From positions 1 through 64,000 of the forward strand of contig AVDB01000001.1 in the NCBI GenBank assembly GCA_000472185.1: 64,000 nucleotides of DNA. Reading direction: 5' to 3'. Below are positions 9,540 through 19,527 of the stretch, piece by piece; the stretch's first letter is position 1; each line of letters begins with the position of its first letter. Position numbers and translations under genes: made by a program. Below the pieces are notes generated by a model. The model ran no database searches. It was not told the origin of the DNA and was given only the letters and a program-made list of their open reading frames with translations. Source of the DNA: Rhodobacteraceae bacterium HIMB11 (lineage in GTDB: Bacteria > Pseudomonadota > Alphaproteobacteria > Rhodobacterales > Rhodobacteraceae).

Positions 9540-11194
9540 TCAACGATCGCGCCAACGATTGACAATTGGGTAACGGCGATCCAACCAAAATGCCTTGGGT
9601 GACAAACGTGCGCCAGGGGCGGATTGGAACCGTTTATATTCACTGACATAAAGCAGATGCTGAACGCGCAGCGCGTCTTCTTTGGGGAACCCTGCTGCGA
9701 CGCAATCATCGATTGATCCATCCTGATCCACCAGAATCGTCAGAATACCGTCCAGAACATAGTAATCTGGCAGGCTGTCACTATCTTTTTGATCTGGACG
9801 CAACTCGGCACTTGGTGGTTTTTCGATGATATTTGCGGGGATTACGGCTCCCGCTGGGCCGCACATCCAATCGCGATGCTGTTCATTGCGCCAACGACAG
9901 ATGTCAAAGACACTGGTTTTATACAAATCCTTGATCGGGTTATACCCGCCCGCCATATCGCCATAGATCGTGGCATATCCCACTGCGACTTCGGATTTAT
10001 TCCCCGTAGTCAGAAGCATTTCACCAAACTTATTTGAAACAGCCATCAACAATAACCCGCGCAAACGGGATTGAATGTTTTCCTCTGTCAAATCTGGATT
10101 AGTCCCTTCGAACAAGGGGGCAAGCGTGTTTGTGATCGCCGCGCGCCCTTCCGCGATGGGCAAATAATCGTATCGGCAACCAAGGTTTTCGGCCATATCT
10201 TTGGCATCACTCAGGGATTCATCCGATGTGTATTCAGAAGGCAGCATAATACAGCGCACATTTTCCGCACCCAATGCATCCGCGGCAATGGTCGCGACCA
10301 ACGCGCTATCAACCCCGCCCGACAGACCCAACAGCACCTTAGAAAATCCAGATTTTGCACAGTAATCCCGCAGGGCAATCGTCATGGCGTGATAATCCGC
10401 CTCCAATTGATCTGGGACCTTCGACTTCACAGACTCGGCAATACGCCATCCTTGGTCTGTGCGATTTAGGGTTAGTTCCGTAACGCTTTCCTCAAACATC
10501 GGCAACATAGCGGCCAACTCACCACCGGGGTTTAGGGCAAAACTACACCCATCGAAAATTTGATCATCCTGTCCACCTGTCAGATTCAAATATATCAACG
10601 GCAAACCGCTTTCGACGACGCGGGACACCATTAAATTCAGGCGCACATCCAATTTACCGCGATAATAGGGCGACCCATTGGGGATGAACAAAAACTCGGC
10701 ACCTGTTTCTTCAAGCGTTTCAACAACATCGCTATGCCATGCATCTTCGCAAATGGGGCTACCGATGCGCACACCATTGATCACATAGGGACCGCTGACT
10801 TGGCCAGGTTCAAAGATGCGCACCTCATCAAACACCGTTTCATTCGGCAAATGATGCTTTTTGACAATCGCCTGAATGTCGCCACCATTTAAAATGAAAT
10901 AGGCGTTAAACAGCGCCCCGTCTTCTACCCATGGGCCACCGATCCCCAGCGCAGGACCATCGGCGCACTCTTTCGCCAGCGCCCGAACTGCATTCATTGC
11001 ATCATTTTGAAACGCGGGCTTCATCACTAAATCTTGGGTGTTATACCCTGTTATGAACATTTCAGGCAGTGTTACAAAATCGCTACCCTGTTCTGCGCCT
11101 TGCAACCACGCCTGTGTGCCTTGGCTGCATTGCCCTGCAAATCCCCAACGGTAGGGTTCAATTGTGCGATTGTTATGCGGAATTGATCAGTCAT
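9540..11194 (-). CDS. nadE: Glutamine-dependent NAD+ synthetase (frameshift near N-terminus)
   Basis: Makes NAD+ from deamido-NAD+ using glutamine. The N-terminal nitrilase-type amidase domain has the Glu-Lys-Cys triad (LPEMFITGY, VKKHHLPNE, PICEDAWHSD) and the C-terminal domain has the P-loop LGLSGGVDSALVA. A proper start, ATG 11194, has a purine-rich ribosome site and begins MTDQFRITIAQLNPTVGDLQ, as in homologues, but after about 26 codons the frame breaks within AAGGCACACAGG (11111-11122). One extra base would join it to the main frame (QAWLQGAEQGSDF). Without it, only a TTG at 11105 could start the long frame, dropping a conserved strand. The enzyme is usually essential, so a read error is likely. 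Confidence 0.88.
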
Positions 11195-11293
11195 AGCCTC
11201 TGCCTTGGCATATAAGTATTGTGATGCGCCTCGGCGTCTAGCCATATCGTCAAAATTCGGGATGGTACAGTGGGTTTGTCGTCACCGCGACGA

Positions 11294-14200
11294 TCAGGCT
11301 TCCTCGACCTCTAAAACACCAGGCAGGGATTTCAGCGCACCCTTAATTTGCGGGTTCACAACGAAATCCTGACCGACATCCAATTCAACCTCACCGGGCA
11401 GTTCAGGGTTCATCAAGCATAGGAATACCGGCCCCTTGGTGCCCGATTGCGTATTTGCCTGATCTAAGACGGACGAAATCGCGGGGAAAGCAGCCTCTGC
11501 CTCAACAAAAATGCGCAGACCTTTAGAGCCCAAATCCGCCACAGCAATATCAACGGGGGCAACAGAGCGACCCAGCAATTTTAGTTGGTCAGCCTCCATT
11601 GTGGCTTCAGCGGTGATGACCACCTTTTGTCCCGTTTCCAAATGTTCGCGCGATTTTTCCAGTGCCTCAGAAAACAATGTCACTTCGTATGCGCCTGTCG
11701 GATCGGACAATTGGCAAAATGCAAAGCGATTTCCACGGGCGGATTTACGTTCCTGCCTGCCCGCAACAACGCCTGCCAATTTCGCAACTGTGGGTCCTGA
11801 TTGTGCTTTGTGCGTCACCTCGTCCAGCGTCATGACCCCTTTGCGTTTCAGGGCAACCAAATAATCATCCAGCGGGTGACCAGACAAATAAAACCCAACC
11901 GCGCGAAATTCTTCGGACAACCGTTCGGCAGGCAGCCAGTCAGTCACGGGCACAAGGCGGGGTTCGGGCAAATCTTCGCCCGCCTCACCAAACAAAGACA
12001 CTTGATTTGATGATTTTTGTTCGGCAATCGCGGCAGAATAGGACACCAAACCTTCAAGGCTTTCAAATACGCGGCGGCGGTTTGCGTCCAGCACGTCAAA
12101 GGCCCCTGCCCGTGCCAACATTTCAAGCGGGCGTTTTCCAACGCGTTTCAAATCAACACGGCGCGCGAAATCAAACAGACTGACAAAGGATTTGTCGCCA
12201 CGGGCTTCTATAATCAGGCGCATCGCCTCAATCCCAACGTTTTTCAATGCACCCAGGGCATAGACCAATGCCCCGTCAACAACGTCAAAGCTGGCCTCGG
12301 ATCGATTCACACAAGGTGGCACGTATTTAAGGCCCAGCCCTTTTCTAACCTCTTCAAAATAAACGGCTAATTTTTCAGTTAGATGGATATCGCAGTTCAT
12401 GACGCCTGCCATGAATTCAACAGGGTGGTTCGCCTTTAGCCATGCGGTTTGATAGGACACCACAGCGTAGGCGGCCGCATGCGATTTGTTAAAGCCATAG
12501 TTTGCGAATTTTTCGAGAAGATCGAAAACCTCACTCGCCTTTTTGGCCTCTACCCCGTTTTCGGCGGCACCTTTTTCAAATTTTGGACGTTCGGCGTCCA
12601 TCGCCTCTTTGATTTTTTTACCCATCGCGCGACGCAACAGGTCCGCGCCACCCAACGAATACCCCGCCATGACCTGCGCGATTTGCATCACCTGTTCCTG
12701 ATAAACGATGATCCCTTGGGTTTCTTCCAAAATGTGATCAATCAAGGGATGAACGGATTCACGCTCTTTCTTGCCGTTCTTTACGTCGCAATAGGTTGGA
12801 ATATTTTCCATCGGACCCGGTCGGTACAACGCCACCAGCGCAACAATATCTTCGATACAGGTAGGTTTCATACGCTTTAGCGCGTCCATCATGCCCGAAC
12901 TTTCCACCTGAAACACCGCAACGGTTTTTGCGGCTGAATACAGATCATAGGTGGGTTCATCATCTAATGGGATCGCGTTGATTTGGTTTTCTGCACCCTC
13001 GGCAGGTATATAAAGTTCACGACCATCTTCCGCAATGTGCAGCTGACGGCCCGATTTCAGGATCAAATCAACGGCATTTTGAATAACAGTAAGCGTTTTC
13101 AAACCAAGAAAGTCGAATTTAACCAACCCCGCTTGTTCAACCCATTTCATGTTGAATTGCGTGGCTGGCATGTCAGATCGCGGATCTTGGTAAAGAGGGA
13201 CCAGCGCATCAAGCGGTCTGTCACCGATCACAACACCCGCCGCGTGGGTTGATGCATTTCGCAGCAACCCTTCAACCTGTTGACCATAGGTCAAAAGTCG
13301 ATCAACAACCTCTTCTGCTTTTGCTTCTTCTTTCAGCCGCGGCTCATCCTGCAGGGCCTTTTCAATGCTAACAGGTTTGACACCCTCAACAGGTATCATT
13401 TTTGACAGGCGGTCAACTTGACCATAGGGCATTTGCAAAACGCGTCCAATGTCGCGCACCGCAGCCTTGGATAAAAGCGCACCAAATGTGATAATTTGGG
13501 CCACTTTATCACGACCATATTTTTCCTGAACGTATTGGATTACCTCTTCTCGGCGGTCCATGCAGAAGTCGATGTCAAAGTCAGGCATCGAAACCCGTTC
13601 GGGGTTTAGGAACCGTTCGAACAAAAGCGAATAACGAAGTGGATCCAAATCTGTGATCGTCAATGCATAGGCCACCAACGAACCCGCCCCCGAACCACGG
13701 CCTGGGCCCACGGGAATGTCATGGTTCTTTGCCCATTTGATAAAGTCCGCAACAATTAGGAAATATCCAGGGAACCCCATGCCCTCGATGATATCCAATT
13801 CAAATTCCAGGCGTTTTTCATATTCCTCAACACTGGTCGCATGGGGAATCACGGCCAGTCGATTTTCCAATCCCGCCTTGGCCTGACGACGTAATTCTTG
13901 AACCTCATCCTCAGCGAATTTCGGCAGGATTGGATCACGACGGTACGCCATAAACGCACAGCGTTGGGCAATTTCGACTGTATTTTCCAGCGCCTCGGGC
14001 AAGTCCGCGAACAGCGTTGCCATTTCTTGGGGCGATTTAAAATAATGCTGCGCTGTCAGGCGACGACGTGGTGTTTGTTGATCGACATAGGCGCCTTCTG
14101 CAATACAAATCAGCGCGTCATGCGCTTCGTACATTTTTGAATTTGGGAAATATACGTCATTTGTTGCAACCAATGGAATATTCATTTCATAGGCCAGTTC

Positions 14201-14779
14201 GATAAATCCACGCTCGGTCGATTGCTCGACTTCGGGTAGACCATTTTCACCTGGGTGGCGCTGAAGCTCGACGTATAGGCGATCTTGGAAAATATCCAAA
14301 AATTGCTGCAACTTTGCCTTGGCCGCTGCGCGGGCGCCACGTTGCAGAATTTCACCAACGGGTCCCAACGCCCCACCCGTCAGGCAAATGACATCTTCTG
14401 CATGCTGGGTCATTTGTTCAAAGGTGATTTGTGGTAACGCGCCACCTTTATCGACATAAAGACAACTGTTCAGCTTCATCAGGTTTTCATACCCAACTTC
14501 GCTTTGTGCCAACAACACAATCGGCGCCAACGGTGCTGGTTTATCTGGTGCAGGGGGATCTTCGAAGGCAAGGTCGAATTGACATCCGATAATGGGTTGC
14601 ACCCCCGCATCCGCGGCGTAGATCGAAAACTCAAGCGCTGCGAATAAATTGTTTTTATCCGTCACCGCAACCGCAGGCATGTCCATATCGGCACACGCCC
14701 CCGCCAATTTTTTAAGACGCATTGCGCCCTCAAGAAGCGAATATTCCGTGTGAACGCGTAAATGAATGAAACGGGACAT
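11294..14779 (-). CDS. dnaE: DNA polymerase III subunit alpha
   Basis: The 1161-residue catalytic subunit of the replicative polymerase, DnaE1 type. It has the N-terminal PHP domain (FIHLRVHTEYSLLEGAM), the C-family polymerase core with PVGPGRGSGAGSLVAYAL and the acidic PDFDIDFCMDRR, the finger region, tandem helix-hairpin-helix, and an OB domain (GVVAGRQERKSARGNRFAF). ATG 14779 gives the usual MSRFIHLRVHTEYS start. Its 5' end faces xdhA across a 197-nt spacer. Confidence 0.97.
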   Translation of the reverse strand: MSRFIHLRVHTEYSLLEGAMRLKKLAGACADMDMPAVAVTDKNNLFAALEFSIYAADAGVQPIIGCQFDLAFEDPPAPDKPAPLAPIVLLAQSEVGYENLMKLNSCLYVDKGGALPQITFEQMTQHAEDVICLTGGALGPVGEILQRGARAAAKAKLQQFLDIFQDRLYVELQRHPGENGLPEVEQSTERGFIELAYEMNIPLVATNDVYFPNSKMYEAHDALICIAEGAYVDQQTPRRRLTAQHYFKSPQEMATLFADLPEALENTVEIAQRCAFMAYRRDPILPKFAEDEVQELRRQAKAGLENRLAVIPHATSVEEYEKRLEFELDIIEGMGFPGYFLIVADFIKWAKNHDIPVGPGRGSGAGSLVAYALTITDLDPLRYSLLFERFLNPERVSMPDFDIDFCMDRREEVIQYVQEKYGRDKVAQIITFGALLSKAAVRDIGRVLQMPYGQVDRLSKMIPVEGVKPVSIEKALQDEPRLKEEAKAEEVVDRLLTYGQQVEGLLRNASTHAAGVVIGDRPLDALVPLYQDPRSDMPATQFNMKWVEQAGLVKFDFLGLKTLTVIQNAVDLILKSGRQLHIAEDGRELYIPAEGAENQINAIPLDDEPTYDLYSAAKTVAVFQVESSGMMDALKRMKPTCIEDIVALVALYRPGPMENIPTYCDVKNGKKERESVHPLIDHILEETQGIIVYQEQVMQIAQVMAGYSLGGADLLRRAMGKKIKEAMDAERPKFEKGAAENGVEAKKASEVFDLLEKFANYGFNKSHAAAYAVVSYQTAWLKANHPVEFMAGVMNCDIHLTEKLAVYFEEVRKGLGLKYVPPCVNRSEASFDVVDGALVYALGALKNVGIEAMRLIIEARGDKSFVSLFDFARRVDLKRVGKRPLEMLARAGAFDVLDANRRRVFESLEGLVSYSAAIAEQKSSNQVSLFGEAGEDLPEPRLVPVTDWLPAERLSEEFRAVGFYLSGHPLDDYLVALKRKGVMTLDEVTHKAQSGPTVAKLAGVVAGRQERKSARGNRFAFCQLSDPTGAYEVTLFSEALEKSREHLETGQKVVITAEATMEADQLKLLGRSVAPVDIAVADLGSKGLRIFVEAEAAFPAISSVLDQANTQSGTKGPVFLCLMNPELPGEVELDVGQDFVVNPQIKGALKSLPGVLEVEEA

Positions 14780-14944
14780 GCTGAACAAAGTTGCCTTACG
14801 CTAAATAAAAGTCTGTCGTTACAAGGTTATAGTGATCCAATGACATCAGCGGCAATAGAAAATTGTTGCCAAAAACTATCCCTCGGGCTTAATGTCTTGC
14901 CAACGGCTCCCTACTTTCTACGCCGCATCGAAGGTGGGATTATT

Positions 14945-14980
14945 ATGAGTATTCGGTACCGCGGTGCAAAAGTTTCATGA
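14945..14980 (+). CDS. Possible upstream leader ORF of the xdh operon
   Basis: An 11-codon ORF (MSIRYRGAKVS) with a good ribosome site AAGGTGGG six bases before its ATG. Its TGA overlaps the xdhA ATG (ATGA), the same junction used throughout the operon. xdhA itself lacks a clear ribosome site, so ribosomes that finish the short ORF may start xdhA. The sequence evidence is the spacing and overlap; whether it is translated is inference. Confidence 0.4.
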   Translation: MSIRYRGAKVS

Positions 14981-16347
14981 AATTATCGTTTCTTCTAAAT
15001 GGAGAGCCCCAAGTCATTGAGGATGTGGAACCTACGACATCCGTGTTGGATTGGTTGCGCGTAAATAAACGCCTGACCGGAACGAAAGAGGGATGCAACG
15101 AGGGCGATTGTGGCGCCTGCACAGTGATCGTGATCGACGAAAACGGTGCGCGTGCGGTCAACGCATGTATTGTATTTTTGCCTCAAATTGCAAATAAAGC
15201 GTTGCGCACGATCGAAGGTATTTCAACACTTGACGCCCCGCACCCAGCGCAACAATGCATGATCGACCACCATGGCAGCCAATGTGGATTTTGCACGCCT
15301 GGATTTATCACTTCGATGGTTGCCGCACAGATAAATAACGATACCAATCACGATGTCACATTGGCGGGCAATCTGTGTCGCTGCACAGGGTATGCACCCA
15401 TTTTTCGTGCGGCACAGGCCTGTGAAGGAACAAAATCGCCAAAATGGTTTTACGACGATCAAAGCGATCTAAGGACGCTTGCGCAATCTGTTGATGCAAA
15501 ACTCCCCACAACAACTGATGAATTGGCAAATATTCTAGCCGAAGAACCCGAAACAACATTGATCGCGGGCGCGACGGATGTTGGGTTATGGATAAATAAG
15601 GATTTGCGCGACATCGCGCCAATGGCCTTCATCCACAACATCACGGAAATGGAACACATTACGGAACACTCCGATCATTGGAAATTTGGGGCCAATGTCA
15701 CAATTGAACAAATGCGAGTGTGGAGCGTTGATGCGCAAGCAAGCCTTACACCATTGCTGACACGATATGCATCCACACAGGTTCGCAATTCTGCGACCTT
15801 GGGCGGCAACATCGCGAACGGCTCACCGATTGGCGATAGCCCGCCCGCGTTGATTGCCATGGGTGCAAAATTGGTCCTTCTCAAAAAGGACACAACCAGA
15901 ACCATTGATCTGCAAGATTTCTTTATCGCTTACGGACACCAAGATTTGCAGAGCGGTGAATTTGTCCAATCAATCCTGATCCCAAAAAACCAAAACAATC
16001 TGCGCTGCTATAAAATTTCAAAACGGTTTGACCAAGACATCTCGGCCGTTTGTGGGGCGTTTAATCTGCATATCAAAGATGGAATGGTCCAAGGCGCGCG
16101 CATTGCCTTTGGCGGCATGGCGGGGATTCCGAAACGGGCAAAGCACGTAGAAGCCTGTTTGACGGGACAAAAATGGGATATGAATACGATAAAAGCCTCT
16201 CATGACCAGTGGTCACAAGATTTCAAACCGCTAACAGATATGCGTGCATCAGCAGACTATCGGTTATCCGTCGCACGGAATTTATTAACGCGGTATTTCT
16301 ACGATCTGTCGGACAACCCCACGGAAATTCAAGAGGTGTCCGCATGA
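14977..16347 (+). CDS. xdhA: Xanthine dehydrogenase small subunit (2Fe-2S / FAD)
   Basis: The 456-residue electron-transfer subunit of molybdenum-dependent xanthine dehydrogenase, which oxidises hypoxanthine to xanthine and urate. An N-terminal plant-type 2Fe-2S domain (CNEGDCGACTV) is followed by the second 2Fe-2S domain (QCGFCTPGF and NLCRCTGY) and the FAD-binding domain (LIAGATDVGLWI, RNSATLGGNIANGSPIGDSPP). The length is normal for bacterial two-subunit enzymes. It is the first main gene of an operon in which nearly every junction overlaps; its start may be coupled to the short ORF at 14945. Confidence 0.95.
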   Translation: MKLSFLLNGEPQVIEDVEPTTSVLDWLRVNKRLTGTKEGCNEGDCGACTVIVIDENGARAVNACIVFLPQIANKALRTIEGISTLDAPHPAQQCMIDHHGSQCGFCTPGFITSMVAAQINNDTNHDVTLAGNLCRCTGYAPIFRAAQACEGTKSPKWFYDDQSDLRTLAQSVDAKLPTTTDELANILAEEPETTLIAGATDVGLWINKDLRDIAPMAFIHNITEMEHITEHSDHWKFGANVTIEQMRVWSVDAQASLTPLLTRYASTQVRNSATLGGNIANGSPIGDSPPALIAMGAKLVLLKKDTTRTIDLQDFFIAYGHQDLQSGEFVQSILIPKNQNNLRCYKISKRFDQDISAVCGAFNLHIKDGMVQGARIAFGGMAGIPKRAKHVEACLTGQKWDMNTIKASHDQWSQDFKPLTDMRASADYRLSVARNLLTRYFYDLSDNPTEIQEVSA

Positions 16348-18635
16348 GTGTGAACAAACCGCTCCCTCATGATGCTGCTAAATTACATGTCAGTGGCAGC
16401 GCGCGTTACATCGATGATTTACCTGTTCCCGATGATTGTCTGCACCTTTGCTTTGGAACATCTACAATCGCGCGTGGCAGTATTCAGGAAATGGACCTGA
16501 CAACCGTCAGAAACTCAGACGGTGTGATTGATATTCTTCAGGCCAGCGACCTTGTCCATGCGAACGATGTTTCACCCAGCATTCATGATGAACCATTGCT
16601 GTCGGATGGGACGATCCATTATCTGGGTCAGCCGATTTTCCTTGTGATTGCCAAATCACATATTCAGGCACGCAAAGCCGCGAGTCGCGTCAAAATTTCC
16701 TATCAACAAGACAGTCCAATCCTTAGCATTGAAGATGCCCTTGCCGCGAATTCACGATTTGAGGAAGGCCCCCGCATTTGGAACCGCGGGGATCTAAAAC
16801 GGGGATTTGAACAAGCCACCAAGATTGCTGAAGGATCAATTGAAATTGGTGGGCAAGAACACTTCTATCTTGAGGGACAAGCAGCACTTGCCCTTCCCCA
16901 AGAAGACGATGAAATGGTTGTGCATTCATCGACCCAGCATCCAACAGAGGTGCAACATAAAGTTGCCGAAGCACTTGGGGTGCAATTTCACAACGTGCGT
17001 GTCGAAGTACGCAGAATGGGCGGCGGTTTTGGTGGTAAGGAAAGTCAAGGCAATGCATTGGCCATGGCTTGCGCCATTGCGGCACATCGAACGAACAAAC
17101 CCTGCAAAATGCGTTATGACCGTGACGACGACATGTTGATCACAGGCAAACGCCATGATTTCCGTATCACTTACCGGGCAGGTGTTGATCAACACAATAA
17201 AATCATCGCACTTGATGTGGTCCATTATGCCCGTTGCGGGTGGGCGCAAGATTTATCTCTGCCCGTTGCCGATCGCGCAATGTTGCACGCAGATAACGCA
17301 TATTTCCTGCCCAATGTCCGTATTGAAAGCCACCGCCTGAAAACCAATACGCAAAGCGCAACCGCATTTCGCGGGTTTGGTGGGCCACAGGGGGTTTTGG
17401 GGATGGAACGCATTATGGATCATTTAGCACATGATCTGAACACCGATTCCATTGCATTTCGTGACGTGAACTATTACCGCCCCGCAGTGGCAGCAGAGCA
17501 CGATACAACCCATTATCACATGCCGGTGCAGGATTTTAATCTACAGGACATGACAACTAAATTGTTGGCAGATTGCGATTTTGAAAACCGCAAGCAGGCG
17601 ATTGAACGGTGGAACGCTGATAATCATATCATGAAGCGCGGAATTGCGTTTTCGCCTGTGAAATTTGGGATTTCATTCACCCTCAGCCACCTGAATCAGG
17701 CAGGCGCATTGGTACATGTTTATTCCGATGGCAGCATTCGGATCAACCACGGCGGCACGGAAATGGGCCAAGGCCTGTTTCAAAAAACGGCCCAAGTCGC
17801 GGCAGAAGAATTTGGTGTATCAATCAATGCCATCAAAATAACCGCGACAGACACTGCCAAAGTTCCCAATACATCGGCCACAGCGGCAAGTTCAGGCAGC
17901 GATTTGAACGGTATGGCAATCAAAATTGCCTGCGAAAATGTCAAAACGCGCATGGCCGAACTCTTAGCCGCGCAATATAACAAATCACCCGATGACGTCG
18001 CATTCATTAAGAACGAGGTTCATATCGGGCGCCGCGTCCTGTCCTTTGGCGATGCAGCCAAGGCCTGTTATGAACAACGTGTCAGTCTGTCGGCGACGGG
18101 ATTTTACAAAACACCTGATCTTGAATGGGATCGTATCCGTGGCGTCGGGAAACCTTTTTACTATTTTGCCTACGGCGCGGCGGTCAGTGAAGTTGTGATT
18201 GATACTCTGACAGGGGAATATCGCATCCTACGGGCCGATATCCTACATGACGCCGGAAACAGCTTGAACCCCGCCATTGATATTGGGCAGGTCGAAGGCG
18301 GCTATGTTCAAGGCGCAGGATGGCTTACGACCGAGGAATTGGTCTGGGACGATCACGGCCGCTTGCGCACACATACGCCCTCAACATACAAAATCCCGGC
18401 AATGTCGGATCGACCCCGAGAATTTAATGTAAATCTATGGGATCGAGGCAATCTAAAGCCAACAATCTATTGCTCAAAAGCGGTTGGTGAGCCACCCTTT
18501 ATGCTGGGTATTTCTGCGTGGCTGGCGATATCAGATGCGATTTCCAACTGTGGACCCGCCTATCCAAACCTAGATGCACCCGCAACACCGGAACGGGTGT
18601 TAAAGGCTGTTGAAAGGGTTCAGAATGGCCTTTGA
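16344..18635 (+). CDS. xdhB: Xanthine dehydrogenase large subunit (molybdopterin binding)
   Basis: The 763-residue catalytic subunit that carries the molybdenum cofactor. Visible marks are VSGSARYIDDLP at the start, the cofactor loops GGGFGGKESQGN and TAFRGFGGPQG, the QGLFQKTAQVAAEEFG helix, and the conserved active-site glutamate in AVGEPPFMLGISAW. ATG 16344 overlaps the xdhA stop (ATGA); the longer frame upstream lies inside xdhA and is not a real extension. The enzyme is cytoplasmic and needs XdhC, encoded next. Confidence 0.95.
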   Translation: MSVNKPLPHDAAKLHVSGSARYIDDLPVPDDCLHLCFGTSTIARGSIQEMDLTTVRNSDGVIDILQASDLVHANDVSPSIHDEPLLSDGTIHYLGQPIFLVIAKSHIQARKAASRVKISYQQDSPILSIEDALAANSRFEEGPRIWNRGDLKRGFEQATKIAEGSIEIGGQEHFYLEGQAALALPQEDDEMVVHSSTQHPTEVQHKVAEALGVQFHNVRVEVRRMGGGFGGKESQGNALAMACAIAAHRTNKPCKMRYDRDDDMLITGKRHDFRITYRAGVDQHNKIIALDVVHYARCGWAQDLSLPVADRAMLHADNAYFLPNVRIESHRLKTNTQSATAFRGFGGPQGVLGMERIMDHLAHDLNTDSIAFRDVNYYRPAVAAEHDTTHYHMPVQDFNLQDMTTKLLADCDFENRKQAIERWNADNHIMKRGIAFSPVKFGISFTLSHLNQAGALVHVYSDGSIRINHGGTEMGQGLFQKTAQVAAEEFGVSINAIKITATDTAKVPNTSATAASSGSDLNGMAIKIACENVKTRMAELLAAQYNKSPDDVAFIKNEVHIGRRVLSFGDAAKACYEQRVSLSATGFYKTPDLEWDRIRGVGKPFYYFAYGAAVSEVVIDTLTGEYRILRADILHDAGNSLNPAIDIGQVEGGYVQGAGWLTTEELVWDDHGRLRTHTPSTYKIPAMSDRPREFNVNLWDRGNLKPTIYCSKAVGEPPFMLGISAWLAISDAISNCGPAYPNLDAPATPERVLKAVERVQNGL

Positions 18636-19527
18636 TCTGCAGCGCCTGAAACAATTGATTGACTGCCACGGACAGGTCGCGCGCATCGTTATCACAGATG
18701 TGCGCGGATCAACCCCACGCACAGTTGGCACTGAAATGTTTGTTTGGGACAATGGGCAAGACAGCACAATCGGCGGCGGCGCGTTGGAATATCAGGTGAC
18801 GAATGCCGCAGAACAGGCGCTGAAAGAACAACGCACATGGGCGCATACCTATCCACTTGGGCCAAATTTGGGACAGTGCTGTGGGGGTTCCGTAGGGATT
18901 TTATGCGAGGTTTTTGATCATACGACATTACCGACGGCATCGGCAGATTTGGTGAAACGCCCTGCGCCCAGTCAAATAAAACCCATCAAGCACTCCAATT
19001 TAACGGTCCAAAATGGTGAAATCCGCGAACCCCTGCGCCCAAGTGGTAAACCAATTTGGATTTGGGGCGCGGGTCATGTAGGGCGTGCATTGATACATGT
19101 AATGCAAACGTTGCCCCAATTTGACCTGACGTGGATTGATTTCGATCAGGACCGTTTTCCCCCTAATACAGATCCATCCACAACCGTTATTCAGGCCACC
19201 GACATGCCGATGTTGGTCCCACATGCGCCAACAGATACACATCATTTCATTCTAACGCATTCACACGACGTGGATTTGGCGCTGTGTCATGCGTTGCTAA
19301 TGCATGACTTTGAATATGCGGGCCTGATTGGTTCAGACACAAAATGGTCGCGATTTCGAAAACGATTAACCGATGCGGGCCTTGAGATGAGTGATATTGA
19401 ACGTATCACCTGCCCAATTGGACGACCAGAGTATGGAAAGCACCCATCAGAGATTGCCATCGGCATACTCTGTAATTTACTAAGCGACGAACAGGCCAAT
19501 ACCTATGGGGACAGAGTAGCGAGATGA
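18625..19527 (+). CDS. xdhC: Xanthine dehydrogenase accessory protein XdhC
   Basis: A 300-residue protein that receives sulfurated molybdenum cofactor and inserts it into XdhB. It has the N-terminal XdhC/CoxI domain (VRGSTPRTVGTEM, IGGGALEYQ, CCGGSVGI) and a C-terminal Rossmann-like domain (WIWGAGHVGRAL, LTHSHDVDLAL, YAGLIGSDTKWSRF). ATG 18625 is preceded by AAAGG and lies within the end of xdhB (11-nt overlap); the TTG at 18610 is less likely. Confidence 0.93.
   Translation: MAFDLQRLKQLIDCHGQVARIVITDVRGSTPRTVGTEMFVWDNGQDSTIGGGALEYQVTNAAEQALKEQRTWAHTYPLGPNLGQCCGGSVGILCEVFDHTTLPTASADLVKRPAPSQIKPIKHSNLTVQNGEIREPLRPSGKPIWIWGAGHVGRALIHVMQTLPQFDLTWIDFDQDRFPPNTDPSTTVIQATDMPMLVPHAPTDTHHFILTHSHDVDLALCHALLMHDFEYAGLIGSDTKWSRFRKRLTDAGLEMSDIERITCPIGRPEYGKHPSEIAIGILCNLLSDEQANTYGDRVAR

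Noticed and set aside
16209..16343. 45-residue N-terminal extension of XdhB
   Set aside because: It lies wholly inside xdhA and lacks a start signal; ATG 16344 gives the normal N-terminus and an ATGA junction.
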